Origin: Paramarasmius palmivorus
Lineage: Eukaryota; Basidiomycota; Agaricomycetes; Agaricales; Marasmiaceae
Length of the DNA stretch: 64,000 nt
Direction of reading: 5' to 3'
NCBI GenBank assembly: GCA_037176845.1
Contig: JAYKXP010000009.1
Coordinates: forward strand, 868,001-932,000
Shown here: in pieces, positions 1 through 12,951 of the stretch
Position numbering within the stretch: the stretch's first letter is position 1
Layout: every line of letters starts with the position of its first letter
Notes under the pieces: generated by a model
What the model was told of the DNA's origin: nothing
What the model saw: only the letters and a program-made list of their open reading frames with translations
Databases searched by the model: none
Program-made: the position numbers and the translations under genes

Positions 1-1265
1 CCTTCAGTCTTACCCTCTCCACCAAGCGTGAAAGATGCATTCCATGTCTCACTTGTTCAACTATAGAGTCCCAGGACCTAGGGAGATACATGTATGTGAC
101 CAGCATCTGTCTCCTTTGTTACTCGGCTAATCACCGATACCTATCACCAGCAAAGACTCTGATTCGACTTTTCATGTTCTCGTTGCAGCAAGTCGGAACA
201 GGTGGTGTCCCGGACTGATTTGTTCGACCACAGATTCATGATAGGATGTAAAGCCTGTGCTCGGATATGCATATGTCAATTGCACGGGTACGTGTTCAAC
301 GTTCATCTCCTTTGTGCTTGGCATTCACCCAGACTATTCCAGCCAGTTTTAAAGATTGACAAAGTACGGTACGGTCTACGGGTCAGTCGTAAACCGTATC
401 AACCGTACCGCCCGACGGTCTTACGGCCGTCAATACGGGTTGGGTGGGCGGACACACTGCGGCTTCCAAGTTTGGTTCAATACTCATGGTATGTTTTCTT
501 TCGTATTCCTCAGTTGAGTCAGCTCTCTGATGTGACAATGCAGAGCCCGGGTGTTTCGGGCTTCGGCGATTGGTTATTAAGGAATTGGGATGGACTCATT
601 ATACATGTGTACTTGTTATCGTATCAGCTATGTTTGCGTGCTCCTGCTATTGTAAATTAGTTTATTGTTGGGATTAATGTATGGGGGTGCTGTACCATTG
701 AGGAACCGTCAGTAAGAGGTCACTATATATTGCCAATAGTTCGCCGAAATCAAGGTAATGGAGAGTATTTCACCTAAATGATTTCGTTGATTTACTTTCA
801 TTTACTTCTACATATATAAAAGCGACGTCTGTTTTATTTCATTTATTTTGTCCAAATCCATTTAAATAGATTTCAGCAAAGTATGTATATTTCGTTGCTT
901 TATCTACGTTTACTGACAACTAATTTCCCTGCCTATTTTCCCGATGCACTATTGCAGAGTGTGGGTGCCATAGTAGCTCGATAGCATGCACATTTATACG
1001 ACCAAAGCACAAGCATCAGTTTGGTCTGGAGAACAAATGCATACGAACCGAAAGACAAATGCTCCTTAATATAGTTGTTGACGGTAACCAGGAAACTCCG
1101 CGTCGGACAGAGGTAGGAACAATAAGGAGATCAACGTAATTTACGGAATCTATGTACACGTGTTTGAATTCCAACCGTGGGATAACGTTCACGCCAGTAA
1201 GGCCAGGATGACCGAAAAGCACATTTCCTCCTCACTTCCCTTCGCTATTCAACCCAAAGCCATCC
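1..1265. other. no recognisable gene
   Basis: Nothing I can support as coding. A 152-codon open frame at 202-660 begins with GTG and has no recognisable motif. Around 361-440 there is a GC-rich stretch with several copies of ACCGTA or its complement (TACGGT), which could form hairpins, but it has no clear element structure. The last part (about 780-1265) is AT-rich and is presumably the 5' region of the next gene. Confidence 0.5.
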
Positions 1266-4016
1266 ATGACAGAAGGTTCGTGGAGAACGAAATTAGATGC
1301 CACAAAAGTAGATCGCTTGTTGGATGATTTTCGCGAGTCGGATAACTTTACAAGACTCTTCCATCCAGAATACGAAGGAACATGCTGGGAGCCGGAGCCT
1401 CATCGACTAGGAGACTCAGAGGAGGATCGACATATTCTGGACCATATACGAAGCTTGCGATTCCCTAGATTTTCGGCTCGGTATTCGGAACGACCGGCGA
1501 TGATTCTCTATGGGTTGGGGACATTCTCGAACGAACCCACATTGAGAGCTCGAGTGGAAGAACTGTTCAGTGGAAATCACACGTGTGCATCGTCCAGTCT
1601 TAGCATCGGTTTACACTGATTTTGGCTTCAGGTTTCTGCTCAACACCTCTGGCTCAGGAAAGACTCGCCTCCTTTACGAAGGTCTTGTACAGAACTGGGG
1701 CCTTTTCTTCACCGCGACCGGAGATGAATTTGGCCTTGGCACATCTGACCTTCATTCTATCCTTGTATACGATCTCGAACACGAACCTCAATTCACATAT
1801 CCACTTTCTCGTGATTTCCCTGAGAACGAGCTCAAGGAGAGGCTCGATCGTAATATCCAGCTCTCTGAAAGGCATTTTAGTATCGTTCTGCTTGCTCGTC
1901 TGCTCGTCTTCAATACCTTTCTTGATGCGTGGAACCAATATGGTCGGAATCCCGCTCACCGCGAGCTCTGGCTCAAACTTCAATTGAGCTTTCCCTTCCA
2001 GGACCTTGAAGTCGACTTCCATACCCTGGTACAAGAATTACTTCGTTCTGACCTCGGTCAGAGTCAAATCGACGAAGCCATCTCTCAAACTCTGGACGAT
2101 ATCTTCGCAATTGAAGACTTGACACAAGAGGGCCCTGTGTTTATCGCCCTAGACGAGGCTAATTTCGCCTCCAAGACTCTCAAACCTGCTTATGTTGACG
2201 AGGACGGAGAACACTATCCCGTCCTTAAAGTTATTTTACGGACGTGGGTTCGCCAATTGAAAGATCGCCCATTTGTCTTCTTGGTTTCCGGAGTTGAGAT
2301 ACCGAAGGACCAATTTCAAGGGGATGAATGGCAGGACTGGGTGTGGAGTTCCGGTACCGGAGCTTTTGACGACCAGGAGAGCCAGAGAAACTATGCCTTG
2401 AACTTTATCCCGCCAAATTTGCGCGAGTCTGACGATGTCAGGCGGTTGTTGGATCGCATGTGGAAGTGGCTGAGAGGCAGGTGAGCTTGCTATGTTCATG
2501 CTCGATTATGGTATCTATCATCTAACATATCTTGAAGGCACCGATGCACGGCGGCGTTCATCTCTGTATTGTTAGAACGGTGCTTCCGTGATTCAAACTT
2601 GCTTTTGGATTCATACGTTTGGGCACTCACCGGTGGATATTGGCCTCACGACGATAACGATGATCCACGCCCTGCGGAAACAATGCCATTTTCCACAGTC
2701 GACTTTCGTGCACTTGGATACAGTGAGCGCTCAGCCCTGCCACTGTTGCTCATCGTCCTGATTTCTGTCAATAGACAAACGCGTGGCCTCATGCATGCAC
2801 GCATCCTTGATATCCTCGGTGCTCCGAATTGAGGACGTACCAGTATTCACTGACCCTGCCGTGATCAAGGTTGTGAATCTGGGTTTAGGGCGCTTCAGGG
2901 ATCGTATGTGTACTGAAATTGTTATCGACGAGCCGGTCATGATAGCAGGCGGAGCAAACTGGTTTGTCGGTCCAGACCGAGAAGAGTCTTTCCTCGATAC
3001 CGAAAGGTTCTGTCGGAACGTCCTGGAGGACACCACACCAGACTTTCATGCGGCGCAATACCTATGTTTGTGCATAGCGGCTGCTTTTGATAGCAGGCGA
3101 CCGTATTTGGACGAGGTGTTCAACTTCAGCAAAGAGATGAAACAGCAGAGTCACCAACAGGCGGAAATTGTTTTTTGGGAGGTTGCTGAAGAGGAGTCAT
3201 CCGAGGTAGTGTTGCGGTACACTGAGATGATAAACCGCAAACTGGTACGTATCGCCAGTACCGAGAACGATGTTATTGCCTGGCTCCGCAATCGAGACTT
3301 TCCTTTCTGCATTTCTACCCTGAAAAGGGATACCGCAATCCTCATGTTCATTCTCAAGATAGGGGATGAGGAGCGCTTTTGGGTCTTTCTCAGGATGATG
3401 CCCCCCTCGCAAAAGGGAAGGCTCACAACAAATTTAGTCACAGACTTTGCAGCCAGCATTGATCCATCCAATATCTTCTCAAAGGTGTGTCATATGCAGC
3501 ATTGAAAAAGGGTGGTAGAGACTCAGGTTCTTTCAGAAGTCGCTGCCGAAAGCTAGAAAAGCCCTGAAAGCACTTCCAGGCCTAGTTGGACAATCTGGCT
3601 TACTACGCGTTGTAGGTTCTTTTCATCAGAGCTTGAAAACCGCACCCAGCTCGTCCGGCGACGCGTCATCGATAGCTATCTTAGAGATGGCACCCCTTTT
3701 GGAACCCACGAAGCAATGCGTATCGGAAGAAATGGTTACAGCTTTGATGGAATTCGCAACAAATAACGACGACATGAAGAGGAAGCACAGTCAGGTAACC
3801 GATGAGGAAGCCGATGCGGATGAAGCACCGCCAAAGAGGGTCCTTCGATCTTCGTCGAGAGGTACACGAGGAACGAGACGGACAACAAGGGGTGGTGTGC
3901 AGCGAAAAGGCAAGGGAGCTGCTTCTTCAACTAGAACAACAGACACATCGCGAGGAACATCGGTGGCTATGACAACGCTGACAAGATTACGGAGGTCGAG
4001 GCGATTAGCTCGCTGA
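1266..4016 (+). CDS. Crinkler-like P-loop NTPase
   Basis: Six exons in phase (1266-1582, 1632-2480, 2538-2722, 2775-3484, 3537-3611, 3630-4016) give about 840 residues. The second exon opens with a Walker A-like motif, NTSGSGKTR (residues ~110-118), in which the first Gly of GxxxxGKT is replaced by Asn. A Walker B-like VFIALDEANF follows in the same exon. The C-terminus is lysine/arginine-rich with RGTRGTRR-type runs and a KRKH cluster, which suggests nuclear localisation. The overall arrangement (short N-terminal helical part, P-loop module, long helical tail) matches large lineage-specific NTPase families of Agaricomycetes that resemble the NTPase part of Crinkler proteins. The family assignment is from memory, and the role (nucleic-acid-linked or conflict-related) is inference. 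The exon chain keeps frame throughout, so the gene looks intact. Confidence 0.72.
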
Positions 4017-4352
4017 TGGCGATACATAGAAGTGGGTCCATACGTCGATAGTTGCTGTACAAAATACAATAAGCTCTCACTACGATCACTGTAGGGCAAA
4101 GCGACCCAAATCGAGTACTTGTTCCATTTTGGGACAAAGGTATCTCTGCATTAGGACCAAGGCTCTCACACCTTGACAACCATGAGAGTCAGTGCCCACA
4201 ATGTCCCATATGCACCCATTCATAGATTCTGTAAGTTATACTTTTTGTTGTTTCGGACATTCCAAATCCACTGCGTAGAATGTAACAAGGAATACAGTAT
4301 TGTTCTGAAGCAATAGCGTAACCGTCCGAAGCCATCAAAAGAGACGCAATTA

Positions 4353-6397
4353 TCAAAGTGAAAGGGTTCGTAATTTGTCCAACAAGATTGCCCACTCTAC
4401 TACCGTAACTCCTTTCTTAAAGGCCACCTCCTTCAATTCTCTATCCCTCGTCGCTTCACTGAGCTTCGCTATTGCTCTCAGATGTTCCTCCGTCCTAATA
4501 CCCATTTCTGTCAATATCGGTGCGAGATGAACCAGCGGTGGCTCGCAGGAGCCCAAAACAACATCCAACGCCTGTACTGACGATGGTTGAGTACTGGCAC
4601 TTTGTGCCCTGGGAGAGCTACTGCTCTGACGAGGTCCTCGTATACTGCTTATCGTCGAGCCTTCTCGTGTGGGTAACAATGATATCGACCTTGGTGCAGT
4701 AAATCCATTTCCGTTAGAGAGGTGACCATTCCGAAGAGACTGCTCCGGTGATGTTCGACCTCGCAGAGGTGTCGAGGTTCGCGGTAATGTCTGGTCTGGA
4801 ATACGGTGATTATCGTACTCCCAGTCAGGTAGTTGCATGGGTAATGATCGAGAGCGCTGATGCTTCAAGAGTGGATCATCGTCTGCATCATCGTCCACTA
4901 TTTCTCCCATTTCGCTGGCCGCCGGCCAAGGAGTAAGGACACGATCCCGGATATGAGACCGGGCAACCTAAGGGTTTATGTATATTAGCAACGAGCAGAC
5001 CGTCGGTAACATGGCACGAACCTCACTAGTGTCATCAAATGCTCTTTCTTTCCCTTTCCGACTTCCACCACTCAGTCTGCCCTTCTTCATCTGAGGCGAG
5101 TGCGAACCCATCCATTCAACGGGTTGCTCTAGCCTACTACGGCTCCTGCTCCTACTCCGACTTTGGCTACCTTTCCTGCCGTTGACTTCGTAAACCCTTC
5201 CGTTTAGTTCATCGACATAATCCTCCGCGTTCACGTAGTAAACGCTCATCTCTGCCACACTCTCCCTTCCACTTCTGAGGCCATATCCATTCAGCTCGTT
5301 CGCAACCCTTTCGCGCCAAGTAGATATTGTCACCGTCTTCTCTGGGGTGTCTTCTAATACTCGGCTCTTTACGACCTCGTAGGATTGTTGCTTCGCGGGA
5401 GGCCGAGTTGACTGATTCCCATTGACGTTGCCATTGGTGGTTGTGGTTCTTGGCTTGGTTTGAGTCTTTGGCTTATACCGAGGATTCGGAGTAGACTCGG
5501 CGCGACTTCGTTTCGTTGGTCGTGATTGAGATGGGATTGGCTGTTGCGTATTTTCATGCCCTCGTTCGGAAGGTAGCCTATGATACCCATTCTGCGCTTT
5601 CCGGCGGTCATCTAGTCGGGGAGCGGTACTACGTTGCGTTGGACTCCGTAGTATTTCATAGCGAGACATCGACGAGTCTGCGCCATTCTGGAGATTTCGG
5701 GTTCGTTCTGGTGAGCGTGAGGTTGTGGTGTAACGAGACCTAAAGTCTTCTGATGGCTGCGTGCGGTGCTGTCGTGGCGATTGGGCACGAGGCGACTGAA
5801 CACGAGGCGATTGCGGGTATCGCTGTCGGTTATGGTGATATCCATCACCGTTCCTTGAGGATGACGGCGCCGCGGGATTATGAACCCAGTATTCTGATTC
5901 CCTGACACCGCCCACACCGTCTCCTTCGTCGACCTCTTCCAACTCGACCTGCTCTGGAACACCTCTCACGACTTCCTCCTCGCGTATCTCGTCCTCCTCA
6001 TTCAGCTTCTCGAACCCAGTGTAATTCGTGTACGTCACGGCATCAAAATCGCTGTCCAATGGCGCTTGAGTTGGCACCCAGGAGAATCTGTCACCATTAG
6101 GGCCTCGGCCATGTATGGTTGTGCGATCCTGAGTGATGGCATCGAAGTCTTCGTCGAGAGGGGGTGATGTAGGTGGCGGATTCGGTCGTTTTACGATGCG
6201 TTTGCTACCGGGGCGGCTGGTACTGTGATTCGGAACAAGATAGTATTCCCCAGATTCCACGTTCTTCGAGCGGCCTGGAGAAAGTACGAGAGTAAGTGTC
6301 TGAAAGGGACGAAACTCTGAACTGCAGGATGAAGAGCTAGAAGCGGGGAATAAAGGATGGCGCCGGAATAGTGCTCACCTGTATTGATGTTCCTCAT
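4353..6397 (-). CDS. disordered Ser/Pro/Arg-rich protein, C-terminal helical module
   Basis: I join three exons on the minus strand (6397-6379, 6274-5022, 4967-4353), which keep frame and give about 628 residues. Most of the protein is low complexity. It has two similar LDxDFDA motifs near the N-terminus, a strongly acidic patch, long SPR/Q-rich stretches and an RSRSRSRSR run. Only the last ~70 residues look folded: they hold a helical segment with EPPLVHLAPILTEMGI and end in VVEWAILLDKLRTL. I recognise this tail as recurrent in Agaricomycete proteins but know no function for it. Upstream, at about 6545-6600 on the same strand, lies a hydrophobic stretch that could encode a transmembrane helix (ISLAILFAALVVISFAI); it may be an earlier exon, so the true start is uncertain. 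Confidence 0.6.
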
Positions 6398-6399
6398 TT

Positions 6400-7905
6400 C
6401 CTGCGGCTCCAATGAAGTGTCGTTGCCTGATATCCTTCAGAGCTTGCCTCGTTGTCTTGGGGTGGCTGCTTAACTGGATGGAGTAACCTTTCTCCGGCAC
6501 GGGTCGGTCCTATTGAGGATATGCGGATTGATTCGCTGGTTGGGATTACTCGACGGATAGCGAATGAAATGACAACTAGAGCAGCGAATAATATAGCAAG
6601 CGATATCGTTTGTGATTGGGCGGAGGCTTTTCAAATAGGCGACAAAGACGACAAAGGTTTTAGATAATTCGCTGATGCTAGAAGAGGACTAAGTGACGGC
6701 GAAGGGAAAAGACGTTCCATTACTTACATCCTGGAGGACGTCCACGTATACGTACACCTCCGAAAGTGCGCAATCCCATACATAAACGTCTAAAGTGGGT
6801 GACACGCGGAAACAACATGTTCTCCTCGATGCAGAGATGGGTGCTGATCCACGTGTTTGCAGAGATGCAATAGACTAAATGACACTGGGCTTTTGCACGG
6901 CAGTGATCGATGATGCCAGATGAAGAAGAGGCGCTCTGGTGGTGCGTGAAAAGTTCGGGAGATGCGATAACACTTTGGAGTCGATGTGAGAGAGTCCAAG
7001 GGAGGAATAGGTTGTCCGCTTGTCCCTCGGCTATGGCCGCGTAGCGCCCCAATCAGAAGTAAAGTATACTTCCAAGAACATGACATCTTTCTTCTCTGCC
7101 AATGCCATTCGTCATGATGTGATTGGCGCCGCACCTCTCTACCCCCGATATGTGGACACGCGTAACAAACGCTACTTTGTTACGAACGGAACCCTGATGA
7201 AAACCTCAGAGATAGCTGTCGCGCTAGTGATTCTCCGACCAGTACGTCCCCGAGGGCTTGACAGTGACTAGAAATGTGCCACATCAGAATGTCTTCGATG
7301 CAAAGAAAGTGTTTCCGTGTAAGGAATAGTAGATGTGATGGTGAGAGCCAGTAATAAATGCGTACCTTGCCGTGGCGACGAGAACGCATTGACACTAAAC
7401 ATATGTTGCTACAAAAATTCCGAGCGTCGAAACCCGGATCCAGCCAATGGAATTCGTTCTGATTCAGTACAACCAATCAAGGCCCCGGTTCAAGGGCCAT
7501 GAATGAATGGACATGGACAAATGAGGCTTTGACATATGCACCCGCCACTGTGGTCAGCGGAAGAAGCATAATACAGTCTTTGCACGGTGAAAAGCAAGTG
7601 AAAAGACATACGTTTCTAGTATGATTCCGGAAGCCTCCAAGCTGAAACGTGAAGTCCAGAGAATTCTACAGCCGCATTAAGTGTTATTGAGGGGTTTTTC
7701 TGCAAAGGGATGGACTTTCACAGATCCCACAGAGAGTTATTTAGTCAGACATTGACACAGTGACCAGAAGTTCTTTCAAGACGGACGAGCTCTCAGCTGG
7801 ATCGTGGTACGAGAGGAAAAGCGTTCACGATCACATGACTCCTTGTTGGCACGAAATGTTACAGGTATTATGTCACGGTGTGACACCTCTTCCTCAATTC
7901 GAACC
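6400..7905. other. unresolved upstream and intergenic region
   Basis: About 6.4-7.05 kb may hold further 5' exons of the minus-strand gene that ends at 4353: a hydrophobic stretch at ~6545-6600, and an RTFGGVRIRGRPPG-like segment followed by a donor-like GTAAGT at ~6716. I could not link these in frame. From 7.05 to 7.9 kb I see no family match. The last few hundred bases are the promoter region of the Aurora kinase gene. Confidence 0.35.
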
Positions 7906-9243
7906 ATGTCCTCCTCGGTCAACGCTCTCACGAATCAGCTCACAAACCTGAACATCACTCAGAAGAAATCAGAAGATTCGAAGGCCAATGTAGCGAAACT
8001 TCTCAGCAAATATGCGGCCCCGAATCCAGTATCTTCGAAACCTGCGATACCTTCAAAGCTTGGCGCGAAAGGGAGCACATCATCCTTGAAGACTCAGTCA
8101 TCTACGTCTTCGCATAATATTACCAAATCCAAGTCGAAGGCAAACTTGGGAGAGATTGATATCGGAAAATATGACGGAGGTTTCGAAGCAGACACACATG
8201 AGGCGGTAGTATCGGAGGATCTGGCCCTAGACTCGAGCACCTTGTGCGTACAGCTGTTTTCCATACACATTCTTGCCATTAACTCATTCATATAGAGAAC
8301 AACCGACGCCGAACTGGTCGCTGCATGACTTCTCAATAGGTCGACCTCTCGGCAAAGGAAAATTTGGGCATGTGTACATGGTTCGCACCGTGAAACCTCC
8401 GCAATACATCCTCGCCCTCAAGGCTCTCTACAAGTCTGAGCTCATCAAAGAAGGAACAGAGAAGCAGCTTCGGCGGGAGATAGAGATCCAGATGAACCTC
8501 CGACATCCCAACATCCTTCGCCTCTATGGCTATTTCCACGACTCCAAACGAGTGTTCCTCATGCTCGAATTCGCTGGCCAGGGTGAGATGTACAAGCAAC
8601 TTCTCAAACAGGGGTCATTCTCCGAACGAAGAAGTGCCACTTACGTCTACCAAATGGCCGATGCGCTCTCATACCTTCATTCCAAACATGTCATTCACCG
8701 CGACATCAAACCCGAGAACCTGCTGATCGGACTCAACGGCGAACTCAAACTAGCCGACTTTGGATGGAGTGTCCATGCGCCTGGTAATAGGCGTAGCACG
8801 TTTTGTGGTACGCTTGATTACCTACCGCCGGAGATGGTGCGTGGTCAGGAGTATGGGGTCTGGGTAGATCATTGGGCGCTTGGCGTGTTGATGTACGAGT
8901 TTTTGTGTGGCAAGCCACCGTTCGAAGACGTTTCAAGTCGAAAGAGTAAGTGGTCATGGGCGGCTCTTCATTAATCGTGACTAATGCGCCGTTGTAGACA
9001 CTATGAAGCGGATAGCTGAGGTCGACTATCGTTTCCCTTCAAATGTCACTCCTGATGCAAGAGACTTGATTACCAAGGTGAGTTTCAGTCCAATGAGTTC
9101 TCGGTGAGCGATACTGATCGGCTTTGTACTCACAGCTCCTCAAACGAGATCCGCCGTCCCGGCTACCTCTGAAGGATGTGATGGTTCACCCTTGGGTTGT
9201 GGCGAATAACCGTCCCCGTGGCTCGCAGAAGCCGAAAGCATAG
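7906..9243 (+). CDS. Aurora-family Ser/Thr protein kinase
   Basis: Four exons (7906-8243, 8296-8945, 8998-9077, 9136-9243) give exactly 392 codons including stop, 391 residues. A Ser/Lys-rich N-terminal tail of ~115 residues precedes the kinase domain. The domain shows the glycine loop GKGKFG (~132-137), the ALK lysine, [15 protein letters not shown] and the activation segment [15 protein letters not shown]. The W after DFG and the RxSTFCGT T-loop are diagnostic of Aurora/Ipl1/Ark1, the kinase of the chromosomal passenger complex that controls spindle attachment and cytokinesis. Length and layout match the single Aurora kinase of fungi. I chose ATG 7906 because the frame upstream has no family-like sequence. 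The gene is convergent with the deacetylase gene that ends at 9484. Confidence 0.95.
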
Positions 9244-9483
9244 CACGTTTGATTAGTTCCTGTATCGGTTCACATAGACATTACGCGCCACCTCATTGTT
9301 ATCTACTACCGCTCCCGTGTATTCTACCGTTGTATACGACCCGTGTAATTCCCAAATTGCTTTCGTAACATCCGCTATAGAAGCTACGGCTGAGATTAGG
9401 CTAATTTATAGGTTAAACGATGACAGAAGGTATGCCAGTGGGAGAAAGGCGACAAAACAGGGTATATGAGTATTATTGAAGGG

Positions 9484-11731
9484 TTATTTGGCCGAAGGGT
9501 CTGGCCCCAGCCTCAAAATAACCCTAGGCAGTTTCTTCTCCGTCCCACTAACACCGCCTCCCAAGGCTGGGGCGACTTCCTGATCCTCGTCATCTGAGAG
9601 CGAGCTCAGTGAGCTTCCATCTGATGCATCAGTCTGTCTTTGGGCGGTAGATACAACACGACCATTGTGGCCCTTGGTGCCTTTCGCGTTAGGACTAGAT
9701 GCCGCGGAGTCGGACGTCGCTGGTTTCTTCCTTTCTCGCAATGTCCGAGTCGATGGTGGTACAAGTTTAGAACGAGATGCCGCTTTGGATGAAGCGGCGA
9801 GAATGGCAGCACCGTTAGCGTCAATGGATGTGAAAATCGCCACGGCACGTTCTAGCCAGGGTTCGCTGGAAGTGCCGACGCCAGATGGTCTTGCACTACG
9901 AGCGGTTCGTTTCTTGGTCGCTTTTTCCAGCTGAATGTGCGTTAGATTGGAAGGATATGGAGTTCTATCATGAACTAACCTTGGTCAGGTTCTCGAGGGC
10001 CCATGATTCTTTCAAAATTTCCCTCGATTCTTGCGGAAGGTCGACGATCCCGCATATGTGGGCCAAGGTGCCGCTAATCAACGCCCGGTCACTATATCCA
10101 CCTTCCAAAACACTGACTAGGCGACCTTGGGCATACCTTGATGTTGAGAATGTTAGCACAATCAGATTAATTCATATGTTTAGCGTCTTACTTGTCCGCA
10201 AATGCACAAGCATCCCGGGTAAAACGATCAAAGAATGACACGGGTACTTTGCGATTATGTCTGGACATGGAGGTGTACTCGTGTTCGCAAGCGTCCATTC
10301 CGCAGCTACCGATTTTTAATCAGGAAAAGGCTCAGCAAAAGCGTAAATGAAAGAGCGCTCACCTGATGAATACTAATACGTCTTCGCCTGGGCCTCCTGT
10401 ACTGGCGATGAAATGCTCCGCGCGTTCTATCACTCTTTTATATTCCTTTTCATATAGATCATGGAAGCCCTCTTCGCTTTCGTAGGTTTTCAGGTGAACG
10501 TTCTCGATCCATTGACCATGAGCATCGTGGATTGACACGGAAGCTGCTTGGACGAGTTCAGATTTTCCGTCCTATGAACTTGGGCGTTATTGACAAGTAT
10601 AACAAGGAGCGAAAATTTGTACCTCGCACGGGAAAGAAAGAATATCGTGAACACTGCCATAGTAGATCTTTGGGCCAGGCTTGGTGATTGGGGCGCCTGC
10701 TTCCGCCTCAAGGGTTTGTCTATATGTCTCTTCGTTGATCTGCCAGATAATCGATTGGGTCCCGTTTCCTGAACTCAAATTCTAAGTGGTTGGCAGGATT
10801 TGAGTAGATCAAGCTCACCGTGGTGCAAGTCGATGTCGAAAATGACTATTCGTTGAATACCATGCTTCAGATGTGCTGCACGGATGGCAAGGATGTTTAA
10901 AAAATGTTTTCAGCACCTTTGGTTGGGCCTTACCGTGAGCACCAGCGACCGCGACGTTATTAACGAAACAGAAACCACATGGTGAATCTTCTCCACAATG
11001 ATGTCCTGGTGGTCGTACGGCAACAAAAGCCCTCTTTATTTCTGTACCAGATGGACTTCCTGACGAAAGGGAGCCGCTGATAACTGTGTCAACCGCCTCG
11101 CATGTCGTCCCGACGGCGCCTTCCACCGCGCTGATAGATTCGGGGCATACTGTAGAGTGTGAGTACAATGATAAGGGATAAGTGTATGATACTGACAGTA
11201 TAAATCTCCCTGTGGAAGACCTTCCGGTATCTCGGACTCCCCACGCCCAATTTTCTCGGTACTTTCTGCCGCCCACTTGCAAATGTTCTCGAGATAGACA
11301 TCCCCTTCAATATCGCCATGAACAAACTTGACTGCCGCACTTCCCAGTAGTGGTACAGAGGCAGAGCTATGTATCACTGCAATTGGGCCGTATGTTGAAA
11401 GTTGCGTTGTGGAAGGGCCGTCCAATTTCATTTTATCTAATGCAGCAGCAAGAACGTCTGAATCGTCGGACTGTTTAGGCGATACCGAGGACGGCATAGA
11501 GTCTACTTCCTCCAAACGAGCAAGAGCCGCGGCAATTCCAACTTTCACGGCTCTGACACGTTCTGGACGTTCAACTACAGTCGAAGTATCCCTTGAACGA
11601 ATGAATTTGTGTTTGTAACAGACATCCTGGATGAAGATGGCTGAATTTCGAGGAATTGGGGGCATTTTGATGACCTTCAATCCAGAAAAGTGGCACGAGT
11701 CTTCCAAGAATTGAGAAACTGAGACAGCCAA
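9484..11731 (-). CDS. Hos3-type class II histone deacetylase
   Basis: Eight exons on the minus strand (11731-11197, 11149-10934, 10875-10819, 10768-10623, 10571-10363, 10305-10192, 10136-9980, 9930-9484) keep phase and give ~626 residues. Motifs in order are the N-terminal VERPERVRAVKVG, the catalytic RPPGHHCGEDSPCGFCFVNN, the zinc site DIDLHHGNGTQ (D~266, H~268), SCGMDACEHE (third zinc ligand D~392) and VLEGGYSD. The CGFC/ACEHE variants and the SMSRHNRKVP stretch are Hos3-like. The C-terminal ~145 residues are basic, Ser-rich and disordered, ending in a conserved-looking PRVILRLGP motif. The product removes acetyl groups from lysines. The start is uncertain: an internal Met at 11665 (MPPIPRN) is also plausible. 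Confidence 0.93.
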
Positions 11732-11734
11732 GGG

Positions 11735-12951
11735 CTAGAGAAGCTTTGTAGAAGTGGAACGGATCAAAGGAGCGCGAGCTGGAAATCGATGATGCCATGT
11801 TGGCTTTGCACGTGATAGCTTTAGGGTGGGCCAAATCGTGTGCATTGTCAATACCATTGCGAACGACTTGGATACAGGTGAACCTGCGAGGCCCTATAAT
11901 ATCTCTAAACTTGCATATGACTTCGAAGCTGTTCTAATTTATCACCAACAGCATGCGAAGGATTGGTTGCCTAGGCTAGAGAGCTGCCACGTGCGTCAAC
12001 CGTGCGTTCATCCACAGCTGAATCTCTAAGCGCCCAAACCTTGTCTTCTGCTATCATGATACTGGACCCAAATCTCGAGATCTTGTCGAGATCTCACCGT
12101 GTCCTCTCAAGCTGTCAGGAAGAATCAGCATGCATATGGTGTGAGTGTCATTCCTCTCAATTGTCTAACTATACTTACAGTTTCTGGAACATTGAATATC
12201 AAGAAGGATGATTAGACCTTTACAAAGGTATGAGCAATCATACCATGAAACCCTCAGGCTGGTGGCGGACCGCATGTTCGGAGATCCCGGCATGCATTGC
12301 ACCAACATTGCACCCTCTACGTATCTGACAGAACGCTGGGATTTGGGAAAGTGTATACCTGATATAGTAAGCCGCAGCGATATCTTATCCATGACAACGG
12401 GCGTATCGCCGACCAAACTAACTCGCTTCACAGGCCCCATGTATCTAACTTTGATTGACTGACGGACAAGGAGTGGATATCATTGAGACTTGCGCTTTGC
12501 CAGTCTTTTCTGACTTTTTAACTTGTTCATACAGGTCTCAAGTGGATGGCGTGACTCATATCTATTTACAATGACTGCATTTGTCGATATCCAGGTAGGA
12601 GAAGCGACTGTAAGTCGTGTGAATGCTGTCCACGTTCCCGAGCTTCTCATGTCGCATTAATATAGACCTATCCATATCGTGATCATCTGCTCTGCACCCG
12701 TCCAAACTATGACTGTGGAGAGATGGGGGCTATGCCTGAACGCGGAGACGTAGGAATTTTGACCTTCTTCCGCCAATCAGCGCCGCAATCTGGACAGATA
12801 CAATACACTCAGACCTTTATTCTCGGATGAGGGCATTCCGAGGCAAATGAATCATTTGCTTCCTTTACTTCCTAGCATCTCATAAAGCTGCGCAGCCGTC
12901 CATCCTTTCTTCGCTTCTCTCTCCCAAGGTTGTGTCCTCTTCAATATCCTC
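11735..12951. other. intergenic, no supported gene
   Basis: This is the region between the divergent deacetylase and DUF6534 genes. Short open frames (for example 12208-12462 and its antisense) have no family motif, no convincing splice chain and no low-complexity coding bias. It probably carries both promoters and possibly worn-out sequence. Confidence 0.4.

Noticed and set aside
361..440. Cluster of TACGGT/ACCGTA units that could fold
   Set aside because: Short and irregular, without element ends or a transcript signal.
202..660. Open frame of 152 codons at the window start
   Set aside because: GTG start, no motif, no splice pattern and no relation to neighbours; probably chance.
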